Shown in pieces: positions 44,685 to 53,622 of a stretch of 64,000 bases of DNA; positions within the stretch are counted from its first letter, which is position 1, and each line of letters starts with the position of its first letter. The notes beneath the pieces are model-generated. The model was not told where the DNA came from. It worked only from the letters and a program-made list of their open reading frames with translations, and ran no database searches. The DNA is taken from NCBI GenBank assembly GCA_002077065.1, contig NAJO01000061.1:1-64000 (forward strand), in the 5' to 3' direction. The translations under genes and the position numbers were made by a program. This DNA comes from Cryoendolithus antarcticus. Lineage: Eukaryota; Ascomycota; Dothideomycetes; Cladosporiales; Cladosporiaceae.

Positions 44685-45770
44685 ATGGCAGCAAAGCAGC
44701 TTGCCAGCTCAACTCTTGGCTCGCCGTCAGACACCTACTTCTTCACTCTCGCGCAGGCTGGTCAGCACTTCGCAACGATCGGATCTGACGACAGCTTAAG
44801 ACTCTTCGATCTGCCGACAGTCCAGCCCATAAATGAGGTGAAGGGCGCTCACACCGGTCTTGCTTGTCTGACCGCTAGCGCTGATGGTACAACGTTCGTC
44901 ACCGCCGGCCGCGATGGTCGAGTCCGCATCTGGGACCCTCGGACTGCGACCAAATCGCCCAATCTGGAGCTGGCCGAACCAAAGAGCGCAGGTATATCGG
45001 CTGTAGCATGCGCAGGTAACTACGTGGCGGCTGGTACAGAGAGCACGAAGGAAGGCTTAGGCGATGTAAGTGTGCTCGTCTACGATACCCGCTCGTCTGC
45101 ACAGCCGATTCGGTCATACGCTGAGAGCCACACGGACACGATCACACAGCTCGCATGGCATCCGACGCAGAGCAATCTGCTCCTCTCGGGTAGCACAGAC
45201 GGCTTAGTCTCGATATTCGATGCCAATGTCGAGGAAGAAGAGGATGCGCTGATGCAGGTGCTCAACCCACGATCCGCAGTGCACTGCGCAGGCTTCCTCA
45301 CTGACGATCAGGTCTACACGCTCAGTACTGATGAGCAGTTCTCGGTGTATGGACTGGACAAGACTGGCACTGCCGAGGAGGAGCCGCTACCAGCGCACCA
45401 GTTTGGCGATCTTCGAGACAAATTGGACTGTATGTACGTCGTCAACCTCGCACAGGAGTCATCCCTCCCCGGTCCTGTACTTGCCTTCGGACACAACGTC
45501 AACCAGACGCTCTCGCTCGTCCCACTACAGGCTCCGAACTGGGAGATGGGAATCCGCGTCGATCTGCCTGGCGCACATGGCGAAGAAGTCGTTCGAGATG
45601 TTTTGTTGATCGATCCGTCGACTGCTCTGACTTGTGGCGAAGACGGGCATGTGCGTAGTTGGGCTCTATCACCTTCAGGTGACGGGCAGAACGACTCTGT
45701 CGTAGCTCCGGGATCGAAAAAGGCGAAACGAAATGCGAAGAAGGGCGTTGATCGCTCTGCGCCGTACTGA
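44685..45770 (+). CDS. WD40-repeat protein, WDR89-like
   Basis: Single exon. ATG 44685 (context CACCATGG) gives 361 residues and is preferred over an upstream non-ATG opening. WD40 blades are visible: FATIGSDDSLRLFDL, FVTAGRDGRVRIWDP, VSVLVYDTRS, LLLSGSTDGLVSIFD, then more divergent blades, ending with ALTCGEDGHVRSWAL. About six or seven blades would form one propeller. The C terminus is basic (KKAKRNAKKG) and may be a nuclear signal. Overall order and the short length resemble the WDR89 family of eukaryotic WD40 proteins, whose role is not well defined. It probably serves as a protein-interaction scaffold. Confidence 0.82.
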   Translation: MAAKQLASSTLGSPSDTYFFTLAQAGQHFATIGSDDSLRLFDLPTVQPINEVKGAHTGLACLTASADGTTFVTAGRDGRVRIWDPRTATKSPNLELAEPKSAGISAVACAGNYVAAGTESTKEGLGDVSVLVYDTRSSAQPIRSYAESHTDTITQLAWHPTQSNLLLSGSTDGLVSIFDANVEEEEDALMQVLNPRSAVHCAGFLTDDQVYTLSTDEQFSVYGLDKTGTAEEEPLPAHQFGDLRDKLDCMYVVNLAQESSLPGPVLAFGHNVNQTLSLVPLQAPNWEMGIRVDLPGAHGEEVVRDVLLIDPSTALTCGEDGHVRSWALSPSGDGQNDSVVAPGSKKAKRNAKKGVDRSAPY

Positions 45771-45993
45771 ACAAATCTACCACCGTGCAAGACGTCCAAC
45801 GCTACGAAGAGCATCCCGAGGCCGTTCCGAGGGGAGCCTCAATCTAATAAGCGAGTATGCCCAATTTGGGATGCACTCACCGGGACACTGCAATCTTGCC
45901 TCTGCTGTCGACTGTGGTCCACCATATTTCCAAACCACTCCGGCTCTTACGCGCAGTACAAGAGGTCTCTCACACTGGTCAGCGGTCGTTGAC
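45771..45993. other. Spacer upstream of the secreted-protein array
   Basis: Short spacer between the WD40 stop and the first paralogue. It must contain the promoter of copy 1 if that copy is expressed. Confidence 0.4.
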
Positions 45994-46675
45994 ATGTACT
46001 GTAATAGAGTCCTGGCTCTACTGGCGTACACTGCCCTTGCCAAAGCCGTGAACCCAGATCCGTGGCTTTCGCAATAGCGGCCCCTCATGCATGGTCTCTC
46101 GGACTGCTCTGTGAAAGATGGCCAGCCATACTGTATTCCTAGCGATGACAATGTCACCTTCGCACCTGTGTCTCAAGAAGACCAGCTCTTTAGCACTTAC
46201 TACCTTGACATTGCGCCATACCCTATCATCGCGTAAGTCTGCCGCGCAACGACAGCGTAATCCGTACGTGCTGACGGCGCCGCACAGAGATCGAACCTTC
46301 TTCGTCAAGCTGCACGGCTACCTCAAGGATGATCTGATCAATGATTTGGATGCTACCCTCGCTGATGCGACTTTCAATGCCACGACTCACGTGTCATATG
46401 AGAACGGCAGAACGTACACGTGGGGCTCAGCTACATTCCCTCTACGCGCGCAGGCGATAGCACAAATTCGTGAGTACCTCGCTATACGCGACATGACTGG
46501 GCGCTATGTCGAGCATCTGTCCCTGGGCTACAACGCCATTCTCATCGATGGCTGGTTCAGCTACTGGTTCACTGCTTCCGGCAATTACACCTTTGCGGTT
46601 GATGCCAGACTGCCGGATGGGAGATGTCTGTTCGCATTCGAGGTCACACAGTGGATAGAAGGAGCGGCTCAGTAG
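45994..46675 (+). pseudogene. Secreted glycoprotein family, copy 1 (in-frame TAG)
   Basis: Exon 1 45994-46232, intron 46233-46287 (55 nt, GTAAGT..CACAG, phase 2), exon 2 46288-46675. The ATG opens a signal peptide (MYCNRVLALLAYTALAKAV). Nine codons later the frame meets TAG (46075-46077, codon 28) but continues without further damage to the family features. These are NVTF, the EDQLFSTYYLDIAPYPII motif just before the intron, and the C-terminal GNYTFAVDARLPDGRCLFAF followed by VTQW. Without the TAG the protein would have 208 residues. With it, only the signal peptide and a few residues would be made unless the stop is read through. No known domain is recognised. Confidence 0.7.
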
Positions 46676-47007
46676 GCTGACGGTGAGTAGATAGAGGTGC
46701 CTTTGGCATATGTTTCAGATAGCCGCCAGAACGGAGCGGCGCTAAGAGCCAAGAACTCGTCTGGAGACCTGCTCTATTGCCTCCCGCACGCACATTGACC
46801 GCTCAAATGGAGCGTTGATCGACTTATTGTGCAGGCCTCTGAGGTAGTACAATGATGCAAGACACCGTGCCGCGTAAGCGAGATTGCTGCTGCCTACCGG
46901 TGCCGCGCATATGCAGACCAGAGCAAGTGAGGCACACAGTTGCGACCAAGTATGAGCTACGTTCCTGCTGTGTGCATAGTACTACGACTTCGTGGTCGTC
47001 ATCCAGC
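46676..47007. other. Array spacer 1
   Basis: Spacer of 332 bases between copies 1 and 2. No coding sequence is supported. Confidence 0.4.
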
Positions 47008-47681
47008 ATGCGATACTCGTCCTTTGGCTTCTTGACGAGCTTCGCTGTCGCGGCGATTGTCACAACCTCTACAGCCTGGACCTCTCAGCAATGGCCCTCA
47101 TACTAGCAACCACCAGTCAGCAAGATCAGACGGTCGTAGCATGATTCTTGGCGGAGGTAACGCAACATGGGTCACAGTTCCTCGGACTGAGCAGCTGTTC
47201 TGGATTGATTAGCTGATCATAAGGCCCCATCCTATCGTCACGTAAGCCTCTGCACTGCACTCCGGTGCATGATCTAGGACTATTGAGTCTTTCCAGAGAT
47301 GACTGGATCTTCGGCATGCTACGCGGAGACATACCTCATTACAGTCCCAATCTCACCGAAGCCATGCTGGCGGACGCCACGCTTGACATCTCCTCCTATG
47401 TGACTTATTACAACGGCGCGCACCAGGCATGGGAACCGACTAGGATTCCATTGCGTACAGAAGGTGGTCTTATCATCCGCAATCACAGTGGCGAAGTCGC
47501 GTCATCAATGTCCTTTGGCAACAACGACATCATTATGGATGGTGGTCTACCGAAGACGTTTGTTGTGCCTGGCAACTGGACCTTCGGTTTTGATGCCAGG
47601 CTACCGGATGAGAGATGCCTCTTTGCGTTTGAGGTAACGCAATGGCTCGATGGTGATGAGCGGAGAGATGGAGATGCTTAG
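47008..47681 (+). pseudogene. Secreted glycoprotein family, copy 2 (several lesions)
   Basis: A signal-peptide-like start at 47008 (MRYSSFGFLTSFAVAAIVTT) is followed by TAG at 47104 and TAG at 47137. A frame change then leads into GGGNATWVTVPRTEQLFWID, followed at once by a third TAG at 47210-47212, inside the family's QLF...PxPI motif. The intron at 47242-47296 (55 nt, phase 2) sits exactly where the other copies have theirs. Exon 2 (47297-47681) is open and intact, with FDARLPDERCLFAFEVTQW. This mixture of a preserved 3' exon and a damaged 5' exon indicates a pseudogene, though translation from another upstream exon cannot be excluded. Confidence 0.65.
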
Positions 47682-48111
47682 TGATGCCTGTAGGCAGTCT
47701 GGACAGTGTACTTATGTAGCTCGATAGTAAACGGAGGTCGCCCAAACGGGTCATCCTGTAGTAGGTACTTGCGTTCGAGTTGATCTGTTTCAGGTAGCCG
47801 CTTAATGAGAGCGCCATTCCCATGCAGGATCTTGACTGCATGGCATAGCATCTGGCGGCTGCATAGGTCAACCTGATTGGGCAGTGTATGGCAGAAGAAT
47901 GACTACCTTACGCCCTGCCTGGGTCTATGATTATGCTGACACGGTGGAGCTAAGGTCGCCTGGAGTCTCTGGGATCGTGTGACGTTTAGGCAGCCACGGA
48001 GTTGCTGTGCCGCATCACTGTCGTAGGCTGACATTCAAAGAATCGATGTCTGTCTTCCTACAGGATATCGCCCTCGATCTGACTCTCTGGTGACTGCGTC
48101 GCTGATCTGCG
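47682..48111. other. Array spacer 2
   Basis: Spacer of 430 bases between copies 2 and 3. It contains the presumed promoter of copy 3. No coding sequence is supported. Confidence 0.4.
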
Positions 48112-48841
48112 ATGCTGCTCAAGCTCGTGGGTATCGAATTGCTGCTCTATTGTAGTGTCGCCACAGCTCGGCTGTTCCAGCAGGGGGGACGACTTCAACA
48201 AGCGCAAAGTCCACTAAGGGCAAGTTCACGACTTGGGTTACCGGGAGCCAACAATGCCACCTTTGGCGCGACACCACTGAAGGACCAGCTTTTCGACATC
48301 CAATTCTTGGATGTGACGCCCTTTCCCATTGTCTCGTAAGTCTCGCAGCGTTTGGCTTGCAGATCCGAGCTCATCGATTCCTCACAGAGACGAGCTGTAC
48401 TACATGTATCTTTTTAGCCTGTTCTGGCCAGACTACAGCTCAAACCCAACGCAAGCCGATCTCGATAACGCGACGCTGTCGTTCACGTTCTCCATCATCT
48501 ATGCCGATGGCTCTCAAGACGTTGGCAGCCCGTATACCATACTGTTGCGGACGACTTTGATCAACCGGTTCCAGCACATGGGCATTCGCAACGAGGATGG
48601 ACTCCCTACAGATCGAATGAGTCTCGGTGTGTATGGCGAGAATGACATCGTCGCTGATGGGTGGATCTACAAGCAATACGTCGTATCTGGGAACTGGACC
48701 ATGCGTTTCGATGCCAGGATCCCGGACGGGCGTTGTTTGTTCGACTTTTCCATGACCCAGTGGGTCGATGGCGACCTCCAGCACCACCACCATGGGGTCA
48801 GAGCTGATTGGTTTCGAGAGAATTTCGGCGGTGAATTGTAG
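48112..48841 (+). CDS. Secreted glycoprotein family, copy 3 (intact)
   Basis: Exons 48112-48335 and 48388-48841 with a 52-nt GT-AG intron in phase 2 encode 225 residues. A signal peptide (MLLKLVGIELLLYCSVATA) is followed by a Gln/Ser-rich propeptide-like segment. Then come NNATFGATPLKDQLFDIQFL and TPFPIVS at the splice junction. Exon 2 carries YMYLFSLFWPDY, NATLSFTFSIIYADGS and the family signature GNWTMRFDARIPDGRCLFDF. The C-terminal tail contains a run of four His (QHHHHGV). N-glycosylation sites are NNAT, DNAT and GNWT. Cysteines are few, which separates it from classical Cys-rich effectors. It is probably secreted. No known domain is recognised; a lectin-like or lipid-binding beta fold is conceivable but unsupported. 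Confidence 0.78.
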
Positions 48842-49316
48842 TGGAACTGGTGTCAAAGCCAAGCAGTTGCTGTAGCAAAGTACGAGTCTCAGCGTAGTGC
48901 CCCGAGATTTCGAGGGACCTTTCGCGCATCTGTATCGCTTAGACCGCTTTCTTCGCTTCGAGCATGAAGTGAAAAAGGCTGTGAGTGAGTCCGGTCAGTA
49001 GCTTCAGTCACCGTCCCACATCGTGCTTCATGGCAGTCGTCTGAGCGTTGTCAATGTCATCAGCAGTGTGTCGGTGCCAACCACGTGGCATGCATCTCGT
49101 GATCTTGTGGCGCACGGCTACAAATCGAGCGCGAACATCAGTAGTGCCACGCCACGGACCTTTCCAAACCGGCGGCTACTAGGCAGCAGATATGCGTCTT
49201 TTGTGCTGACCTTGAACCAGCGGCTACTGGGCAGCAGATATGCGTCTTCCGTGCCGCCTCTTTCCAACACACCTGAGTCAGCCTCGATGACCGGCGGACG
49301 GCGCGACATCTGATCG
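48842..49316. other. Array spacer 3
   Basis: Spacer of 475 bases between copies 3 and 4. It contains the imperfect direct repeat annotated separately and the presumed promoter of copy 4. Confidence 0.45.
49173..49248 (+). repeat. 28-nt imperfect direct repeat, 48-nt period
   Basis: CGGCTACTAGGCAGCAGATA at 49173 recurs at 49221 with one mismatch (A to G), and the match continues through TGCGTCTT, for 28 bases per copy. The bases before each copy are also partly similar. It lies about 70-140 bases upstream of the start codon of array copy 4, so it may be a duplicated promoter element. Confidence 0.75.
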
Positions 49317-50023
49317 ATGGCTCGTCTAGTGCTGCTGCTCCTCGGTCTCGCCACCGCGATCAATTACTCACGCAGCGAGCAGCTCAAGCTCATCTCGAGC
49401 GAAGCGGAGACTCCACGGTCTGTGATTCCAGGACGGAACAATGCCACCTATGGCGCGATTCCCAAGCCCGATCAACTTTTCGCGATCCAGTTCCTGGAGA
49501 CCATGCCTTACCCAATCAACTCGTAAGTAGCCAAGTCCGCATCGTCTGTGCAACACTCTTAGTTACTCATTCATCAAGCAACGACCTCTTCTTCGTCTAC
49601 CTCAGCGGCTGCTTCCTGCCCGGCCGCGTTCACAATCTGACAGACGACGACCTCGCTAAAGCAACGGTGACTTGTACGTTCTCGATCGTGTACAAGAACG
49701 GGACCCACGAGCGCTTTGAGCCCTGGACTACTGAACTCGCCACCACAGTGTTCGACCGCTGGTGGCATCTCTCGCTACGGAACAGCGAAGGAGACCAAAC
49801 CAAGCACTTGACATTAGGCGATAATGATCTCATCCGAGATTGGATCATCTATCGGGAGTACTCAGTAGCCAGGAACTGGACAATGGAGTTTGACGCAAGA
49901 ATCTCTGACGGGAGGTGTCTGTTCGATGTGTCCATGACTCATTGGATTGATGGAGACTATCATCGCCGTCCAGATGCGGAGGTGGACTGGGCGTCGAAGG
50001 CTTTGCGACCGAGAGGTCGATAG
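49317..50023 (+). CDS. Secreted glycoprotein family, copy 4 (intact)
   Basis: Exons 49317-49522 and 49579-50023 with a 56-nt GT-AG intron in phase 2 encode 216 residues. A signal peptide (MARLVLLLLGLATAINYS) is followed by NNATYGAIPKPDQLFAIQFL and MPYPINS at the junction. Exon 2 includes NLTDDDLAKATVTCTFSIVY, NGTHERFEPWTTEL, a WWHLSLRN segment and the signature NWTMEFDARISDGRCLFDVS followed by HWIDGD. It is closest to copy 3 by eye. Predicted N-glycosylation at NNAT, NLTD, NGTH and NWTM. Same strand, spacing and intron position as the other three copies imply origin by tandem duplication. Function unknown; an extracellular role is inferred from the signal peptide. Confidence 0.78.
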
Positions 50024-50120
50024 CTCCTCGGCGGTCGGGTGCAAGAGCAGATTTAGAAGTTATTGCTCAAGCAGGAGATCACATCCTCGCAGAAGCCGAG
50101 CGACTCAATGACAGACCGCA

Positions 50121-50954
50121 TTACAGCGCTCTCGCGATGAAGCTACCAACGAGCTCCCAGTACTCCTTCCCATAAGTCATCGCATGAGCGCAATGCTTAC
50201 TTCCCTCGAACTTCTTCATCTCCACCCTCTCATACCCCTTTGCCTTGGCGTCCTCCGCGTGCTTCTCGACATCCTGGTACCTGATCAGCTCATCTGCTAC
50301 GGAGTACAGATACAGTCTCGGTGCCGCCTTCCCGAACACTGTGGAGTCGTTCCACGTCGCTCGGACGCCCTCGATGAGATCGCCGCCGAAGACGTTGATG
50401 TTGATGACGATGATGCAGGTCAGTATGTGCACAGCTGCTAGGCTCAGGTAGCCAAGCACGCCACCACGAGGGAAAGAGAGCGAGACCGCAGTGATGAAGG
50501 TGCTGTACTGAAAAGTGCTCGGGCAGCTGTCTAGGATTGTGGCTTTCCAGGCATGCGGCCGAGAGGAGGAGGGTAGCATGGTGGCCAGAAGCGCCGCGCA
50601 GGCACCGCCGCCATTGGAAAAGGCGTGCAGGATCGTGCGACTCGGCTCTCCGGGTCCAGAAGCGTGTTTGGCGATCACGTCTACTGCAGGTTGGAGGATG
50701 CGTCGACGTGCTGCGTGGGAGGTGACAATGGCCTCTTGCGCTGAGGACTCAATTACGAGGATCTCGGCTGAGGGGTAGAGAGTCCGGTAAGGAGCGATGT
50801 ACTTTGCAATTGGGCGACGGGGCGCAGACATCCAGGTGCAGAGGACTATAAGCGAGACGGTATCCTGGGGCAACGCGGGCGAAGGGTGTTGAAGGTATGA
50901 GATGCTGTCTGCCAGACTGATGAAGTCGGTGAAGGGTGGCGTAATTTCTGCCAT
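50121..50954 (-). CDS. DUF829/TMEM53-family alpha/beta hydrolase (PaxU-like)
   Basis: Single exon of 277 residues from ATG 50954 (MAEITPPFTDFISLADSIS); the upstream extension uses a non-ATG codon. The order VSLIVLCTWMSAPRRPIAKY, YPSAEILVIESS and ILHAFSNGGGACAAL matches the DUF829 (TMEM53) family. Its serine-containing elbow here reads HAFSNGGG, and the acidic/His elements lie in LYLYSVADELIRYQDVEKH and EGSKHCAHAMTYGKEYW. A hydrophobic segment (YLSLAAVHILTCIIVININVF) may anchor it. Fungal members include PaxU of indole-diterpene clusters, but no other biosynthetic genes are nearby, so a secondary-metabolite role is not supported. Substrate unknown. Confidence 0.82.
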   Translation of the reverse strand: MAEITPPFTDFISLADSISYLQHPSPALPQDTVSLIVLCTWMSAPRRPIAKYIAPYRTLYPSAEILVIESSAQEAIVTSHAARRRILQPAVDVIAKHASGPGEPSRTILHAFSNGGGACAALLATMLPSSSRPHAWKATILDSCPSTFQYSTFITAVSLSFPRGGVLGYLSLAAVHILTCIIVININVFGGDLIEGVRATWNDSTVFGKAAPRLYLYSVADELIRYQDVEKHAEDAKAKGYERVEMKKFEGSKHCAHAMTYGKEYWELVGSFIARAL

Positions 50955-51607
50955 TGTTGTCTTTGATCGGCCGATTGAAACGGTGGGCGCCGCTGAAGAC
51001 GGCAATGGGGTGGTCTTATGAGTATCTCGCCTGCGGACTGTGCTCAGAGACCGAGGCGACCTACGCCCGTATCCTGTGTTTAGTGATCGAACGGCTGAAG
51101 TGTTAGTGGCTGGTGGAAGTTTCTGCCTTACTCAGGACATGGGGATTGTAATGGCTCTTGTGCAGCGCTTGCACAACTACATGTACTCACGACAGGATGC
51201 CAGTGGAATCCTTGAAGCAGTATCTGCATATATGTAGTGGAGGTTGTGATTGTGAAGGATGTGCCCGATGCAGGCTTGGCTGGGGAACGACGAGACTTCA
51301 TGCTTACTCGACTGAGAAAGTGACTGCTCGCATCTCGTCGACACGTGTGGCATATCACAACAGTGAGTCTGCTCCTTGTCAGCAAGCTGCGTGCCATACT
51401 CTTCGTACGTGTTGGTGGGGTATGGGAGTCGCGTCCGACCAACAGCCAATCATCGAAAAGGCAATTGATCTTACGGCAGCGGAGGTCCATCATGACGACA
51501 CTTCAATGCACGCCGCAGATGATGCGCTGTATACAAACGCACTGTAGTCGACATTCGTAAGCTGTGACCGTCCTTTCTGCCATTCCACCTCCCCCAGGCC
51601 GTCTTTC
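50955..51607. other. Divergent promoter region
   Basis: These 650 bases separate the DUF829 gene and the AIF-like gene, which are transcribed away from each other. Several short frames overlap here; none is supported as a gene. Confidence 0.5.
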
Positions 51608-53433
51608 ATGCCACCAGCTTCCCGTCTTCTCTCTTCGGTTCTTCGTCCACAAATCTTCCAAAGACCACTCCAATCAACAACACCACTAACCCGCACCATG
51701 GCGACCCAATATAAGCTCAAAGACATCACCAAGCTCAGCTTGAAGAACGGCCAGAAGCAAGAAGCCGAAGTCGAAGGCATAGAAGGTGGCAAAGTCCTCC
51801 TAGTCAAAGCCCAAGATGGCCTCCACGCCATGTCCCCGAATTGCACGCATTACGGCGCTCCTCTCGTGAAGGGCATAGTGACAGGTGACGGCCGCATCAC
51901 CTGCCCCTGGCATGGAGCTTGCTTCAAGATCGCCACTGGAGACGTCGAGGATGCACCTGCTCTCGACCCGTTGGCGAAGTTCAAGGTCGAGGAGAAGGAG
52001 GATGGCGTCTACATCACAGGCGAGGAGAGTGTGATCAAGGCTGGCCGGCGAAAGGGCACGATCAAGTGCTCCGTCAAGGCCAATGAGGCAGAGCACACTG
52101 TCATTGTCGGAGCTGGCGGTGGAGCTCAGGGCGCGATTGAGGAGCTCCGGATTGGAGGCTACACCGGCAAGATCACAGTCATTGGCCGCGAGCCATACCT
52201 GCCTATCGACAGGACTAAGCTCTCCAAAGCTCTCATCACAGATCTTAAAACAATTCAGTGGAGATCAGAGGAGTTCTACAAGGAGGGCAACGTCGACATG
52301 ATCACCGGCGAGACAGTCTCAGCAGTCGACTTCGATGCCAAGAAAGTGTCTACAGAGGGTGGCAAGTCTTTCAACTACACTAAGCTCATCCTCGCTTCTG
52401 GTGGTCTGCCCAAATTCCTCCCAATGGAGGGTCTCAACGGCAAGGATCTCGGGAATGTGTTCCAGCTACGAGGTCTAGGGCATGTGCAGGAGATCATGAA
52501 GGCGGCTGGTGAGGATGGTGGGAAGAAGGTTGTTGTCATTGGCAGCTCGTTCATTGGTATGGAGGCTGGCAATGCTCTAGCAGGCAAGAAGCACGATGTC
52601 ACGATCATCGGTATGGAGGAAGAGCCCATGGAGCGGGTCATGGGCAAGAAGGTGGGAGCCATCTTCCGCAAAATCCTTGAGAAGAACGGCGTCAAATTCA
52701 AGCTTTCTGCTGGTGTTGAGAAAGGTCTGCCCTCGAAGTCCGATTCATCCAAGATCGGTGCTGTAACGCTGAAGGACGGGACCGAGCTGCCTGCGGATCT
52801 GGTGATCGAGGGTGTCGGCATCCGCCCATCCACAGACTACCTCAAGGACAATCCGAAAGTAACGCTAGAGAAAGACGGTTCGGTAAAGGTAGACGAGAAG
52901 TTCCAGCTCCCAGGCGTCAAGGACGTTTACGCAATCGGTGACATCGCCACCTACCCTTATCACGGACCCTCTGGCGCCGGCAAGCCAGTGAGAATCGAGC
53001 ATTGGGGTAAGTTGCAGCCTTACTCACGCATGATCTGACTTTCAGAGATATACTGACACTTCTTACAGACGTCGCACAAAACGCAGGCCGCTCCGTAGCC
53101 CGCACCATAATCTCCCCCTCCGCACCACCCAAATCCTTCATCCCCGTCTTCTGGTCCGCGCTCGGAGGCCAACTCCGCTACTGCGGCCACACTCCGCAGG
53201 GCTTCGACGACGTGGTCATCCAGGGCGAGACGGACGTGAGTGAGGGTAAGCAAAGCTTCGTTGCTTATTATACGAAAGGGGAGGAGGTCGTGGCTGTAGC
53301 TAGCTTGATGAAGGACCCGTATATGGCGCAATCTGCGGAACTGATGAGACGGGGGAAGATGCCGACGAAGGGGGAGTTGGAGAAGGGGGTGGAGATCCTG
53401 GAGATTAGTGTGCCTAGTGAGGTGAAGATTTGA
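51608..53433 (+). CDS. Rieske-domain AIF-like FAD/NAD(P)H oxidoreductase
   Basis: Exons 51608-53006 and 53069-53433, with a 62-nt intron that joins EHW to DVAQNAG, give 587 residues. The N terminus (ASRLLSSVLRPQIFQRPLQS) looks like a mitochondrial presequence, and a second ATG inside it (MATQYKL) could yield a cytosolic form. A Rieske [2Fe-2S] domain covers about 40-135 with CTHYGAPL and CPWHGACF. A pyridine nucleotide-disulphide reductase fold follows: FAD-binding IVGAGGGAQGAIEEL, the NAD(P)-binding VVVIGSSFIGMEAGNALA, and DVYAIGDIATYPY. The C-terminal domain includes FWSALGGQLRYCG. The layout equals AIFM3/Nfrl-type proteins. It probably transfers electrons from NAD(P)H through FAD to the Rieske cluster. 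A role in cell death, as for AIF, is possible but not shown. Confidence 0.9.
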
Positions 53434-53622
53434 GGGGCAGTGAGGCAGGAAGAGACAAAGGGGTGAATGTGAACGCTCTACTGATCAGAGCGCCGTTTTA
53501 TGGCACATATACAAATGAATCGTGTCAATGCGTGGTGTGGGTATCATGAAGTGTCATCCAAGTCCAGCCATTCAGGTTCCTCGTAATCGTCCGTTCAATG
53601 TGCTGATGCATGCTTTGCCCAT

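Noticed and set aside
45994..46100. A 30-52 nt intron removing the TAG in array copy 1
   Set aside because: GT..AATAG pairs exist but are either too short for fungal introns or break the downstream frame.
47008..47681. An intron in exon 1 of array copy 2 that would bypass its stops
   Set aside because: No GT-AG pair tested both removes the TAGs and joins the signal peptide to the family frame.
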